Assembly (NCBI RefSeq): GCF_033807575.1
Contig: NC_084710.1
Span: 22,114,357 to 22,178,356 of the forward strand
Source of the DNA: Cydia pomonella
Lineage: Eukaryota > Arthropoda > Insecta > Lepidoptera > Tortricidae
Direction of reading: 5' to 3'
DNA: 64,000 nt
Below the pieces are notes generated by a model, which ran no database searches, was not told the DNA's origin, and saw nothing but the letters and a program-made list of their open reading frames with translations. Both the position numbers and the translations under genes were made by a program. This document shows positions 19,988 through 29,966 of the stretch, one piece after another. The stretch's first letter is position 1; every line of letters begins with the position of its first letter.

Positions 19988-22900
19988 TCAAGCGAAGCGA
20001 CTGACATGTCTCTGGGTGGTGGTGACGTCAGCGACGCGACTGACTCCGTCGTTGCCCGGGTAGACTGCGGTGACTCGCCCAAGCAGCCATCTGCTGGGGG
20101 GCAAGCGGTCGTCTTTGACGAGAACCATCTCGCCAAGCTTCAGCTGGCCTCCATCCCTGCGCCATTTGTTTCGGACCTGCAGTTCTGAAATGAATTCCTT
20201 ATAATACCGATTCCAAAAATGCGCTTTTAGTGCTTCTATTCTCTGATATCTCGTTAGGGTATGTATCGGCGAGTCTTGCACCAAGGGAGCAGGTATCATA
20301 GTGAGCGTTCGGCCTATCAAAAAATGCGCAGGGGTGAGAGGAGTAAGATCTGACGGATCAGATGAAATAGGGGTTAAAGGCCTAGAATTAAGCAAAGCTT
20401 CAACTTGAACCAAAAATGTAACCATCTCTTCATAATCTAAGTGAGCCATTGAGGTAACTCGTTTTAAATGATGTTTTACCTGCTTAACTGCGCCCTCCGC
20501 CAAACCATTAAAATGTGGGCTATAAGCAGGACAAAATTTGAATTCTATTTCCTTTGAAGCTGAATATGACGTTATTTCTTCAGAATTATTTTTAAGGAAC
20601 TTTGCTAATTCGTTACAAGCCCCTATGAAACAAGTACCATTATCTGACAAAATGGTGGCTGGTTTGCCTCTGCGGGCTATGAATCTATTTAAAGCGGCAA
20701 TAAAGCCCATGGCTGTCAAATCAGTGACGAGCTCCAAGTGTACGGCCCTCACTGCCAAACAAACAAAAACAACTATATATGCTTTCTTCATTTGACAACC
20801 ACGACCCTTTCTGCTCGCTATCAGGATTGGCCCAGCGTAGTCACAGGATGTGTTAGCAAATACATATTCGGACTGTACCCTTTGCAGTGGCAAGTTGCCC
20901 ATAATTGGCTGATGAGTTTTACCCGAATATCTTAAACATGTAATGCAGCTTTGTGAAGTCTGTCTGCAAAGGTTACGGCCGTTAATTATCCAATACCTGT
21001 GACGTAATGTTGCTAGCATCAGCTGTGGTCCAGTGTGCATCAACATTCGATGGTAATGGTGTACTAATATTTTAGTGATGTGATGCGATGCATGTAATAA
21101 AATAGGGTGTTTTGTGTTATAATCGTAATATGAACTTGCAAGTCTACCGCCTACTCGCATAATTCCGAAAGTATCTACAAATGGATTAAATTTCAACAGA
21201 GTATCTTTGTGAGAAAGTGGGCGCTTATTTAGCAAACGTGAGAGTTGCTCGCTAAATTTGTCAGTCTGCACTTGTTTGCACAACATTTGTAAAGACAGAT
21301 TAAGCTCTGACACCTTTAATGGACCTGTATTCTTGTTTGTTATATTTTTACAGTTATGAACGAATCTATTCATGTATGCTACAATACGTTGCAATTTACA
21401 AAAGTTTGAGTATTTAGAGGTAAAATTATCCTCGCATTGTTTAGTTGAAACGTGACATTGTATTTTGACTTCAGGCAAATTTTCTAAAGGTAAGTTTTGA
21501 GGTTGGGTAGGCCATTGTATTTCCGTTTCATGAAGGAAGGGCGGTCCTTCCCACCACAAAAGTGAATTTTTGAGGTTTGATGCGCTCTGACCCCTACTAC
21601 CTATGTCGGCAGGGTTCAAGGTTGTGGGTTTGGGTTTTAGATTTTCAGCTACAGAGAACAGCAGCTCATCAGATTGACATGACCAAAGTAAACCTAAGGT
21701 TTTCGAGTGATTTTCTGTGTCCAATTTAAATAGTTCATCACTACTGTTGTCTGCAACTAAATTATCTAGTAATGATGGTGTATTTGAACGCCACTTTCTT
21801 AAGTGAAAATGATCACTTTCTAGTGTTTTAATGACGCCTCTGCATGTTTCTAGCAGAGTGGCTTTGTCATCATTTCCTGAGATGTAGTCATCTACATAGA
21901 AATCGTGTAAGATTGTTTCACTTACATTTTTTTCTGCGCATTCTTGACCCAACTGTACAAGACATCTGGTGCGCTTGAATTTATGCTCTAATTCTTGAAA
22001 TCGAAGTAATGCTTGTGCTTTAGAATCGCCCAAACATTCAGGAGATTCTTTTAATGGTATTGTGACAACAAACTTACCATCTGGGTGGCGGGTTGTTGAT
22101 TGTGTAAATATGCGTTCGCATTCACTCTCACCTTTAGTGTGGATTTGTTGAGTGGATGGAACTGATTCTAGTTCAAAAAACTTGTCTAGTTTTGCATCGA
22201 GCTCAATGTTGTTGATTAGATTGCAATGGACTGTATAGGGTTGCTTTTGTTTAGAATTTTGTGTATGTATAGAACCTGCAACAAGCCATCCGAGTGTTGT
22301 TTCAACTAGGACGGGTTTTTTCTTGCCCAGGGATATGTGATTGTATGTAAGGCACTCCCAAAAGAGTTCTGCACCCAGCAGCATCTGCACCTCGGATGGC
22401 TCGTGAAAGTTCGGGTCCGCTAGGTGGATGTGAGGGGGAATAGTGAACGAATCACAATTTAGTTTGGTGAATGGAATCATATCAGTGATCTCTTGGACAA
22501 CGAAGCAATTGACTTCTGCTGTGTAATCTTGCGTACGTGAAGTTATGGTTACATCACAATGTTCGGTGATGCTTGATCTTTTCTTTTCTAACCCTGTGAC
22601 GGATATGCTAGTGGAATAAGTAGGTAATTTTAATTTTGCTTGAAGATTTTTGGTAATGAAACTAGATATACTTCCGTTGTCCAAGAGAACTCTAACTTGG
22701 TGTGTGTGGCCATCATAGTCGCTGACGTTGATGACAGCTGTAGATAACGGTACACGATGGCTACCGAACGTGGAGCATAAAGCAGCACTGTTTGTAATTT
22801 GTTGTGGAGCTTGTGTATGCTCTTTTAGAGTTGGTGATGCTACACAATCATTAGGTTTGGATGTGGAAGACTTAGGGTCTGCCTTTGCTTGATTGTTTAT

Positions 22901-24037
22901 ATGTAGCATGGTATTGTGTCTTTGTGTGCAAAGCCGGCATGAGCTCAGCCTGCAACGTTGTTCGTCATGTCCTGATCGCAAACAATTTGTGCAAAGATTC
23001 AATTGATTCACTTTATTAATGCGGGATTCAACTGGCATTGTTTTAAACTTAGTACATTGATAAATTGAGTGATTATTTTTGCAAACAGGACACTTATATT
23101 TATACTGAGTCTGATTTTGAGCATGGTTTACAAGAAATGATTTAGGACGATTGTGAGTAATGTCGCTGTGTCGACGTGGTTTATTTAGTGTTTGTGCCTC
23201 CTCCATGGTTTCTAGCAAATCTGCGCGATTTCTTAAGAAAGTGGTAAATTCCGTTAATGTTGGTAGTTTTTTAATATTATTGCGCTCGGTTTCCCAATCG
23301 CGCAAAGTGGCTGAATCGAGTTTGCTAGTTACCATGTGGATTATGAGGATATCCCAGTGCTCTGTGGGTAAATTAAGAGTCTTCAAAGCCCTGAGATTTT
23401 TATTAACTAAATCTATGGTATTTCGTAAGGCCCTTGAAGATTCTTGAAGCACGGGGTTTATGTTAAATAATGCATTTAAGTGATTATTTACCAATATTCT
23501 ATCGTTTGTGTAACGTTCACAAAGCAAATCCCACGCGACTTTATAGTTATCAGACGAGAACTCTAGTGATTTAATTACGAGTGAAGCACCGTCTTTCAAT
23601 GAACTTCGCAAATAATGAAATTTGTGGATAATTGGAATTGATTGATTATCGTGTATGAGAGATTTGTAGGTATCATGGTATTCTAACCAGTCCTGATAGC
23701 GCCCAGAAAAGGTAGGTAAATGAATTGTAGGTAATTTAATATTTGGCCCACCTGTGAGTGCAGTAACGACATTGGAACCCGTTACCAGATTGTCCTCAGG
23801 CGCCGCAGAAGCAGCACCAGCCGCGGTGTGCCTGCTGAGCAGTTCCTGCGCAGCAGCCAAGGCACCGAAGTAGCTTGTCTCGAAATTTTCCCGTTCTGTG
23901 TGCTCGTCACCTGGAATTTCCGTCAAATTTTCTATGTCAGTTTGAACTGAATCAAAATCATTGTACATATCTTGGATTTTATTGAATCTGGTATTCAGCT
24001 CATGATTTTGCAAATTATTTAGCGTATGGCATGACAA
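19988..24037 (-). CDS. BEL/Pao polyprotein with RT and RNase H deleted in frame
   Basis: 1,349 codons without a stop. Order: Gag-like DUF1759 region (about 95-280, 'LPTFSGRYQDW'), zinc knuckles from C316 (CPVCKNNHSIYQC) and 'CTNCLRSGHDEQRC', a DUF1758 aspartic-protease-like part with D453-N-G-S, the YVDD box at 714-717, an HHCC-type segment ('HRYWIINGR..CITC') and integrase with D1066, D1132 and E1181. Full-length relatives are several hundred residues longer. Most of the RT falls out after R689, and the RT end, connection and RNase H fall out near 806/807, both without breaking frame. The first codon at 24037 is TTG; no in-frame ATG lies between it and the upstream stop. The DNG in place of the usual D-S/T-G is also unusual. 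Confidence 0.93.
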   Translation of the reverse strand: MSCHTLNNLQNHELNTRFNKIQDMYNDFDSVQTDIENLTEIPGDEHTERENFETSYFGALAAAQELLSRHTAAGAASAAPEDNLVTGSNVVTALTGGPNIKLPTIHLPTFSGRYQDWLEYHDTYKSLIHDNQSIPIIHKFHYLRSSLKDGASLVIKSLEFSSDNYKVAWDLLCERYTNDRILVNNHLNALFNINPVLQESSRALRNTIDLVNKNLRALKTLNLPTEHWDILIIHMVTSKLDSATLRDWETERNNIKKLPTLTEFTTFLRNRADLLETMEEAQTLNKPRRHSDITHNRPKSFLVNHAQNQTQYKYKCPVCKNNHSIYQCTKFKTMPVESRINKVNQLNLCTNCLRSGHDEQRCRLSSCRLCTQRHNTMLHINNQAKADPKSSTSKPNDCVASPTLKEHTQAPQQITNSAALCSTFGSHRVPLSTAVINVSDYDGHTHQVRVLLDNGSISSFITKNLQAKLKLPTYSTSISVTGLEKKRSSITEHCDVTITSRTQDYTAEVNCFVVQEITDMIPFTKLNCDSFTIPPHIHLADPNFHEPSEVQMLLGAELFWECLTYNHISLGKKKPVLVETTLGWLVAGSIHTQNSKQKQPYTVHCNLINNIELDAKLDKFFELESVPSTQQIHTKGESECERIFTQSTTRHPDGKFVVTIPLKESPECLGDSKAQALLRFQELEHKFKRTRCLVQLGQECAEKNVSETILHDFYVDDYISGNDDKATLLETCRGVIKTLESDHFHLRKWRSNTPSLLDNLVADNSSDELFKLDTENHSKTLGLLWSCQSDELLFSVAENLKPKPTTLNPADIGSRGQSASNLKNSLLWWEGPPFLHETEIQWPTQPQNLPLENLPEVKIQCHVSTKQCEDNFTSKYSNFCKLQRIVAYMNRFVHNCKNITNKNTGPLKVSELNLSLQMLCKQVQTDKFSEQLSRLLNKRPLSHKDTLLKFNPFVDTFGIMRVGGRLASSYYDYNTKHPILLHASHHITKILVHHYHRMLMHTGPQLMLATLRHRYWIINGRNLCRQTSQSCITCLRYSGKTHQPIMGNLPLQRVQSEYVFANTSCDYAGPILIASRKGRGCQMKKAYIVVFVCLAVRAVHLELVTDLTAMGFIAALNRFIARRGKPATILSDNGTCFIGACNELAKFLKNNSEEITSYSASKEIEFKFCPAYSPHFNGLAEGAVKQVKHHLKRVTSMAHLDYEEMVTFLVQVEALLNSRPLTPISSDPSDLTPLTPAHFLIGRTLTMIPAPLVQDSPIHTLTRYQRIEALKAHFWNRYYKEFISELQVRNKWRRDGGQLKLGEMVLVKDDRLPPSRWLLGRVTAVYPGNDGVSRVADVTTTQRHVSRFA

Positions 24038-24045
24038 AAGAGGCT

Positions 24046-24117
24046 CTAAATATGATTTAAATAGGTGAGCTTTGTTTTGAAAGAGGCACGTGTTTTTTTG
24101 AGATTTTTTAAATCCAT
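24046..24117 (-). pseudogene. Original Gag start, out of frame with the polyprotein
   Basis: An ATG at 24117 opens a 23-codon frame beginning MDLKNLKKTRASFKTKL, a Lys-rich start of the kind usual for BEL/Pao Gag, and ends at a TAG (24048-24046). The long frame is open upstream to about 24092 in another register. A small indel in the stretch 24045-24065 therefore appears to have separated the start from the body. Inference from family pattern only. Confidence 0.55.
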
Positions 24118-25160
24118 TTTGGCAATGCGTGCAGTATTTAAAAATTCAAGTTTTTAGAGAAAACAAATGATTTGTGATAGAAAGTGAAAATTTAGTTAAA
24201 AGTTATAGAAATGGCGATAGAATTCAAATTTCCAGCTGCAATAGGAAAATGTAATTAACAAGTGCTTAAATTAAAAAAAATGTGAAATAATATAGTGTGT
24301 GAAGCGATACGTAAATTTTGAAATTTTGCAAATAGCACGTGTGCGAGAGGCAATGGCGTGGCGTGGCGTGGCGGAGGCAGGCAGGCAAGCAAGCGCGAAC
24401 ACTGACGGAAGCAGGTGTACACGTGCACGTGCACGCTGTAGCTCCGGCCCCGGCACGGCTTGGTTACGTGTAGGTACAAATACGAACACGTGTAGATTTC
24501 TGAAATATTCCAAGTAAATATTAAAATATAGCAATGATGGCACACGGTTGGCACAAATGGTTGGAATACAATTAATTAGGCCTTGAAATGTGGTTACTAA
24601 TTTTAAGCTAATTTTACGAAAACTGTAATAAAAATATCCAAAATATGAACGGGAATGTTAACCTTGATAAGAAAGCTTGTAAATTAAAAAGGAATATTCA
24701 AAAAATATTACGATTTAACTAAGATGTAAACTGATTAAGAGTTGGGTGACGTGAAACAGGAATGTGATTTTAGTAACTAGAAGAGAATTAAATTGAAAAT
24801 TAAAGAAATAAATACCAAATAAAGGTGGTCAAATTATACCTGCGCAATAAGAAATAAAATAGGAACGACTCACAAATAAATACTGCAAACCCTTTTCCTG
24901 GTATGTGGAGCCGTTATTGGTTTGTGGAACCCTTTTCTGGTTTTGAATGTCGTGTTTCTTTATTCTCGGGCAGGACGATGACTTCACAAATTTCGCTTTG
25001 TTGTAGTAGTTGTAGCTTAGGTTGGCTCGCGGTGATTCACTCCGATGTTATAAAAATGGCGATTGTAGTCTCGGCCAGGCGCGCTATCTTCTTTGTGTTT
25101 GATGGACCTCGTCGAAACGGCGTCTTTAAAGTTGCTTTACGTCGAATCCGGCTCGAAACT
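24118..25160 (-). other. BEL/Pao 5' leader
   Basis: About 1 kb between the 5' LTR and the coding region. It holds a GC-rich patch with a (GGCGT)n run at 24356-24373 and CACGTGCACGTGCACG at 24421-24434. The short frames here have no family resemblance. Confidence 0.6.
25142..25157 (-). promoter_or_regulatory. Candidate primer-binding site matching the tRNA-Tyr 3' half
   Basis: The plus strand reads TCGAATCCGGCTCGAA three bases from the 5' LTR. This is the T-loop to acceptor-stem sequence of eukaryotic tRNA-Tyr, ending before its GGACCA terminus, so the minus strand could pair with an internal tRNA-Tyr segment. The tRNA sequence is from memory and the terminal CCA is not covered, so priming is an inference. 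Confidence 0.45.
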
Positions 25161-25426
25161 TGTTGACGAAGGTTCGTAAATGATGAAGACGACACCAAAT
25201 TGTACTTTAAAACCGTATATTGGTCTGAGCGATTAAATTACATAAAAAATAGGTACGTGTATCGCGAGCACTGATTAGCGGTGTGCGCGCGCGCTCTGGC
25301 CGAGAGCGCTGGAGGAATGAAATGCCGGCGCGCGATGAGGCGACGGGCCGGCGGGGGCGGCCCGCGGGGAGCGAGCGCGGGAGGCGGGGACCCGATCAGC
25401 GAGTCCGCGAGTGGGGCGCGTTAACA
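25161..25426 (-). repeat. BEL/Pao 5' LTR (266 bp)
   Basis: Identical by eye to 18604-18869. On the minus strand it begins TGTTAACGCGCCCC and ends CCTTCGTCAACA. It would carry the element's promoter and polyadenylation signals. Confidence 0.95.
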
Positions 25427-25435
25427 AATACCCTA

Positions 25436-25800
25436 CCTTATTTATTTATTTAAGCTTTATTGCACAAAATACAAAATATTTTACAAATGGTGGCCTTAAT
25501 GCCTAAAGGCATTCTCTACCAGTCAACCAAAGGGCTAAACAGAAATGTAAAAATGGTGCAAGAAGAAAAGTAAGAGAATTTAAATTTAAATCAATTGCAA
25601 ACAACTGAAAAATATAATAAACTACATATACAATACACAAATAGAAATGTAATAATATATATATAACTAATATACTACAACACTATACAATACAATTGAT
25701 ATAAATATAATTAATATACTATAATATTACCTAATGTACAGCGGTGGCCAAACGATTCCTCTCTCCTTCTTTAGTTTTCTCTGTGTTTAGTAAATTCCTC
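25436..25800 (-). mobile_element. LINE 3' UTR fragment of the 'TTTATTGCAC' type, copy 1
   Basis: (TTAT)n run, then 'aagctttattgcacaaaataca' and 'gcattctctaccagtcaacc'. It resembles the inverted 3' ends at 31295, 33210 and 47275 (forward), where a 'ggttgtctggaagagat' block is shared. It is the most diverged of the four. No frame. Confidence 0.45.
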
Positions 25801-26149
25801 CTATCAATGGAATAGAATAGAAAAGAATAGAAGAAACTTGATTTAAAAAATGCTTAATCTAAACTTGAGTAAAACATGAGACATACAAAACCAACTTATT
25901 ATTAAATAAAAAGGTCTCCACTCAGTTTAATGTCCAAAGTACCTCCTACACTATACTATACTGGGGTTCCGTGGAAACCCTTCCTGGAAACTTACCTTGC
26001 TTGGAAACACCACAAGAGAGCAAAAACCCTTGCTGCAAATACTGATTTTGATTCTTAAGCGAAGCGATACTTGCGAAAAATGTATTTAAAAAATACTACA
26101 CATAAAAAATGGTTTCAGCATAGGTTTTACCTGTCAATCCTACGAATAG

Positions 26150-26295
26150 TGTTAAATTCTTATTTATTTGAAATTTTTGGCCTTTAAGCCAAATTTCATA
26201 GAACAAAACTAGAGATAGGTAAAACCTATAATAGCGCCATCTATAAAAAAAAATTGACAGTTGCCAAACCCATTACTATAATATTGTGTGTGTAT
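26150..26295 (+). repeat. Dispersed repeat sharing 'agcgccatctat..' with 48450-48560
   Basis: 'catagaacaaaactagagataggtaaaacctataatagcgccatctat' then 'gttgccaaaccca' matches 48477-48555 in the same orientation. Non-coding. Confidence 0.5.
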
Positions 26296-26462
26296 ACAAT
26301 ATTTCGCCTCAGCAGGGAGAACATTGAGAAATAGAAATGATTAGGGATTAATTGTGATTCGAAATGATTAATTATTTATTATATTTGAATAATGATGATG
26401 AAATGGATATTCCAATGCATGTAAATACATGACATGAATTTTGGATGCATGGAAGGAAATCC

Positions 26463-26757
26463 TTTGTTGTTTTTATTATATATGTTTGACATTTAGAATT
26501 TATTCTAGAAACAATCTAGACTAGTATTTTTTATAAAAATTTTTTGTATGACTGTATTTTGTGAAAGTTTTAGTATTAAATTTGATCTATGAATTATATT
26601 CATTAGTATTATATATGGAATAATATTTACAACATCAATAAATTGCTCTGATAATTAGATTAAGATAATTATATGTAATACTGTCTTACTATTCATAAGT
26701 GCTTGTTGCTAGGCCTACATGAATAAAGTATATTTGAATTGAATTGAATTGAATTAA
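26463..26757 (+). mobile_element. LINE 3' UTR fragment (copy 3)
   Basis: Same family as 465-740 and 4745-5025: 'tgacatttagaatttattctagaaac', 'catcaataaattgctctgat', 'agtgcttgttgctaggcctacatgaataaagtat'. It ends in a clear (ATTGA)n tail at 26736-26757, showing the retroposon orientation. Confidence 0.65.
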
Positions 26758-26798
26758 TGTGATCATAAATGACCTATGTTACTGAATAATATGTCTAC

Positions 26799-27038
26799 AG
26801 GACAAAAAGTGGGTATCCGTTTACAGGCATATTTGGTATCATGTTTTGATAAGGAAAAAGTAAAATGGTTTTTTTTGACGCGAAAATTTTTTTTGTGTCC
26901 ATAGGACAGGTCGTTCACGTTGGCTCACCCTCCATACAAATTTTAAAAAAATGTTTCGTCTACGACTCTACGTTTTCCTAACCACATCACGTTACTGAAT
27001 ATGTCCTTAAATCGATCCCGATTATTTTTGTTACACCT
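26799..27038. repeat. Foldback family 4, copy 1
   Basis: The right end 'cgatcccgattatttttgttaca' and the left 'aaaaagtgggtatccg' pair imperfectly, and the interior has 'tttttgacgcgaaaatttttttt'. Better-preserved copy at 29166-29379. Confidence 0.5.
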
Positions 27039-27301
27039 AGTATGTCTTTATTATTCACTGGTCTCTACCTCCATATAAATGAAATACAAGCTCCAGTTAC
27101 ATAACGTTACGCAAATCGAACAAAGCTCCCGCGTTACATAACGGTTGCAACACTCGGGTTGTCTCGGGTTGCCTTCCTGTCGGGTTGACATGTAGAGCGT
27201 AGTGAACGTTGGGAGTTCCACTTCCCTATCGTGACCACATATTACGATAGGGAAATGGGGTAAACTCTTGATCTTTTAAAATGTTAGTTGTAAAGAAGGG
27301 C

Positions 27302-27562
27302 TAACGGCCCGATTCGAAGAATGAAATACGATAAAGATAAGTTCTCATTTAGATATCGTTTGTAGGTCGTATAATTGACAGATGCAGCTCGATTCAGGCA
27401 ACCAATGTCACTTTGACGTTAGAAATATCGTAGATAGATCTTATTAGGATCACAGCGGAATCGAAATGAACGTCAATTTTGGCATGTCGTTTAGTTATCG
27501 ATTTTTTAAAGATATTTCCAATATCTTAAACGTGTCTTAATCATTCTTCGAATCAGGCCATA
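27302..27562 (+). mobile_element. MITE family 3, copy 3
   Basis: AACGGCCCGATTCGAAGAAT at the left and CATTCTTCGAATCAGGCC at the right. The interior is colinear with the copy at 11946, without the internal duplication seen there. Confidence 0.78.
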
Positions 27563-28425
27563 AAGCAACATTTACAAAGCATATCTTATTTTCAGTTATT
27601 TTTCATTACACTTGCTCAAAAAAATCTTATTTCATGCAGGTATACTGGGGGACAAAGGCATGTATTGTTCCCGCGTGAGTTATGGATTGTGAAAAATAAA
27701 GCTATAACTCCCTGCGGCTGTCATGCATCAAAGACCTCGTTTAAAAAATTTCACTTAGCCCCCTCGTTGCAAAATGTGCTATTATTTCATTTTTAATTGT
27801 GTTTGCACACGACATAAAAAGGCCAAATACGTCTTTCCCTGAGCCAGAATTAATCTTCGTGTTCCCAAGATGTGTGAAGTACATGTCCAGGGTAAATGAG
27901 ATAAAAGGTAAAAACCCGTGCGACGGCCATATCTTCCATATGTTTCATAAGATACCAAAACACTATGCAAGGATTAAGCCAACAAAACAGTTTAACCCGT
28001 TAATTACCTTACCTCAGTAATCTATGACGCCGCAACCTTCGGGCTTCAAGCGCAATACAATAATTTAGCAGCATAACGGTTAATTATATCGCCCTGGATA
28101 TTTGCCACGGACATGTGTGTGACTAGATCACGCGCACTGTGAAACATATTGCACACATTTCTGGTAGAATCCAAGAAGGGTACTTACTAATTAGAAACGT
28201 TATTATTTCACGCAAAATAAGCGCCAGTCGTCGAGTTGCGGAAACCTGCTTGTGCTACAAGACAATACACAAAAAAATTCACAATTTAATCTGTTTATTT
28301 CAGTGTTTTTTGTTGAGGTACAGTCTGAACTCAGTTACAATCTCTATATTTGGAGATTTTCTTAACTAAGTTTAGCCTTAACTAAGTATATAATTAGTCC
28401 TGTTGGCAGTTAGTGCTTACATGTT
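27563..28425. other. no gene seen
   Basis: Two 73-76-codon frames on the plus strand (27799 and 28139) have no recognised domain or splice context. The stretch is otherwise featureless intronic sequence. Confidence 0.4.
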
Positions 28426-28427
28426 AT

Positions 28428-28645
28428 TATAATACTATTTGTAACAAAATTAATTCATTTTAATCAGTGCTTTCTTAAGTGTACTCTTTATTTTATCAGG
28501 AAGTTTTTCTAGAGTTTCTACTACTTGTTTGGGTAAGCTGTTCAGGATTAGTCAGGCATATTGGCCAGAGCCTTTTCCCATATTCATTGTTACTTTTAGT
28601 TATTTTAAAGTATGAGTAATAGAAACGGTAAACTTGATAGAAACC
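28428..28645 (-). pseudogene. Possible LINE C-terminal remnant
   Basis: The minus strand reads NSLPKQVVETLEKLPDKIKS then TLKKALIKMN before decaying. This resembles the 'LPxxIKxLPxxxFKxxLKxxL' end of CR1/jockey-like proteins. Short and degenerate, so tentative. Confidence 0.35.
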
Positions 28646-29165
28646 TGATTTTTATCAATACATTCAGTAAGTTGTACATACAAACTTTTTTTTTATTTTT
28701 TATTATTCCAATACTTATTAAATAAAAAGATACAATCATTAAAATACTTAAGGACTAACAAATAAACTTAACTATCTTACACTAACATACAAACATACAA
28801 ACTAACATACAAACTTAAAAGAACAGATGTTTTAACTAAGGTTCGGGTAACATGTTTTTAAAGTTAATGTCCTTTCCAATAAAGTTATTTAGGTAACCTA
28901 ATCTAACCTAATAACCTCTCTGCCTAAATGCCTTAAACATCGCTTAGACATTGGCACGCCTGGGCTTCATAAAAAGTGCGGCAAGCTACGTCTTTTTCAT
29001 TTCTGACAGTCACTAGGGTCTAACTAAACACAGGTCTCCTTTAAGTAGAAGTATAATAATATACTCATAATTATTGTATTAGTAGTAGTAAAATACTTTA
29101 TAGTAAAAAAAGGAACATAAAACAGGAAAAAACACACACCATGACCAAGTCGAACATCTACAGAA

Positions 29166-29379
29166 TGTAACAAAAATAGTCGGGATTAGGAAAAAGTAGT
29201 TTTTTTTTTGACGCGATAAAATTTTGCCCTTTGTATGCAGGGTTGGCCGACCTGGACAACCTGCCCCATAGGAAGAAAATATTTTTTCGCGTCAAAATCT
29301 TTTTTTTAATCGTTATTTTATTGTATCAGAACAGGATACCGAATATGCCTTTAAACGGATCCCCACTATTTTTGTTACA
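29166..29379. mobile_element. Foldback family 4, copy 2 (214 bp)
   Basis: TGTAACAAAAATAGTCGGGA at 29166 is matched inverted by TCCCCACTATTTTTGTTACA at 29360-29379 with one mismatch. Inner arms TTTTGACGCGATAAAATTTT and TTTTTTCGCGTCAAAATCTT also pair. Confidence 0.65.
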
Positions 29380-29891
29380 TCCTACAGGATTTTTGAACGT
29401 AACTTAGATCCATCCACGTTTTCTCATGTCTTCCGTATTACAGTCGCTGCCACTTTTAACTCTCTATATTGATATATGTCTGCGGTATTGTCTGTATTTG
29501 CCCATATTACCGCGTTAAATGAACCTGCATAAAGGTTGCGACAGCACCTAGTAATTTAGCTTGCGATATGTCTGTGCCTAAAGCAATAGTTTGGTCGGAC
29601 AGTTTGCACTACTGTTTAAGTAATGTCTGGGTTTCTGGTCCTTTCTGCTAGTTAACATGTTCTATGTATTGTACCTACTTTATGTTTAAAGAGGCATTTG
29701 TAACTGTTAAAAACTCTAATCTATTTATTTGGCTTGATAATTACAACAGACTGTTTACATCATACTTACATATCATATCCACTGCGCTTTTGGTAACTGT
29801 AACTTTCCAGCTGTCACCCTTATTTTATTATAATAATAGAAGTCACTGAAAAATATGAATCATGTGAGTGGAAAGAACTAAAAAAAACTAA

Positions 29892-29966
29892 ACTTAAATC
29901 GACCGGGACCGGGGGGTGGGGGCGGGGGCTCGTGGTATCACGGTTTATATCCCGGTCGATTTAAGT
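29892..29966. repeat. 75-bp hairpin with 17-bp perfect arms and a G-run loop
   Basis: ACTTAAATCGACCGGGA (29892-29908) and TCCCGGTCGATTTAAGT (29950-29966) are perfect inverse copies. The loop carries G6, G5 and G5 runs separated by single bases. Short MITE-like or structured element. Confidence 0.7.

Larger units (their letters stand above)
18604..25426 (-). mobile_element. Complete BEL/Pao LTR retrotransposon, internally deleted
   Basis: A 6,823-bp unit bounded by two LTRs of 266 bp (TGTTGAC...GTTAACA) with a 5-bp direct duplication AATAC outside. Coding runs on the minus strand from a leader (24118-25160) through one long frame (24037-19988) to an approximately 1.1-kb 3' non-coding stretch. 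The LTRs look base-for-base identical, so insertion was recent. Polymerase and RNase H are largely missing, which makes the copy non-autonomous and dependent on enzymes supplied in trans. It lies antisense within the large ACE-like intron. Confidence 0.95.

Noticed and set aside
21615..21975. Intron removal before reverse transcription as the cause of the two BEL deletions
   Set aside because: Sequences left at the joints (around AAGCGC/ACCAGA and ACAACC/TTGAAC) show no trace demanding splice sites, and the missing parts are domains that are not introns in relatives.
24255..24554. Three overlapping frames with Cys/Arg-rich translation
   Set aside because: They are on both strands of the GC-rich BEL leader and match no family.
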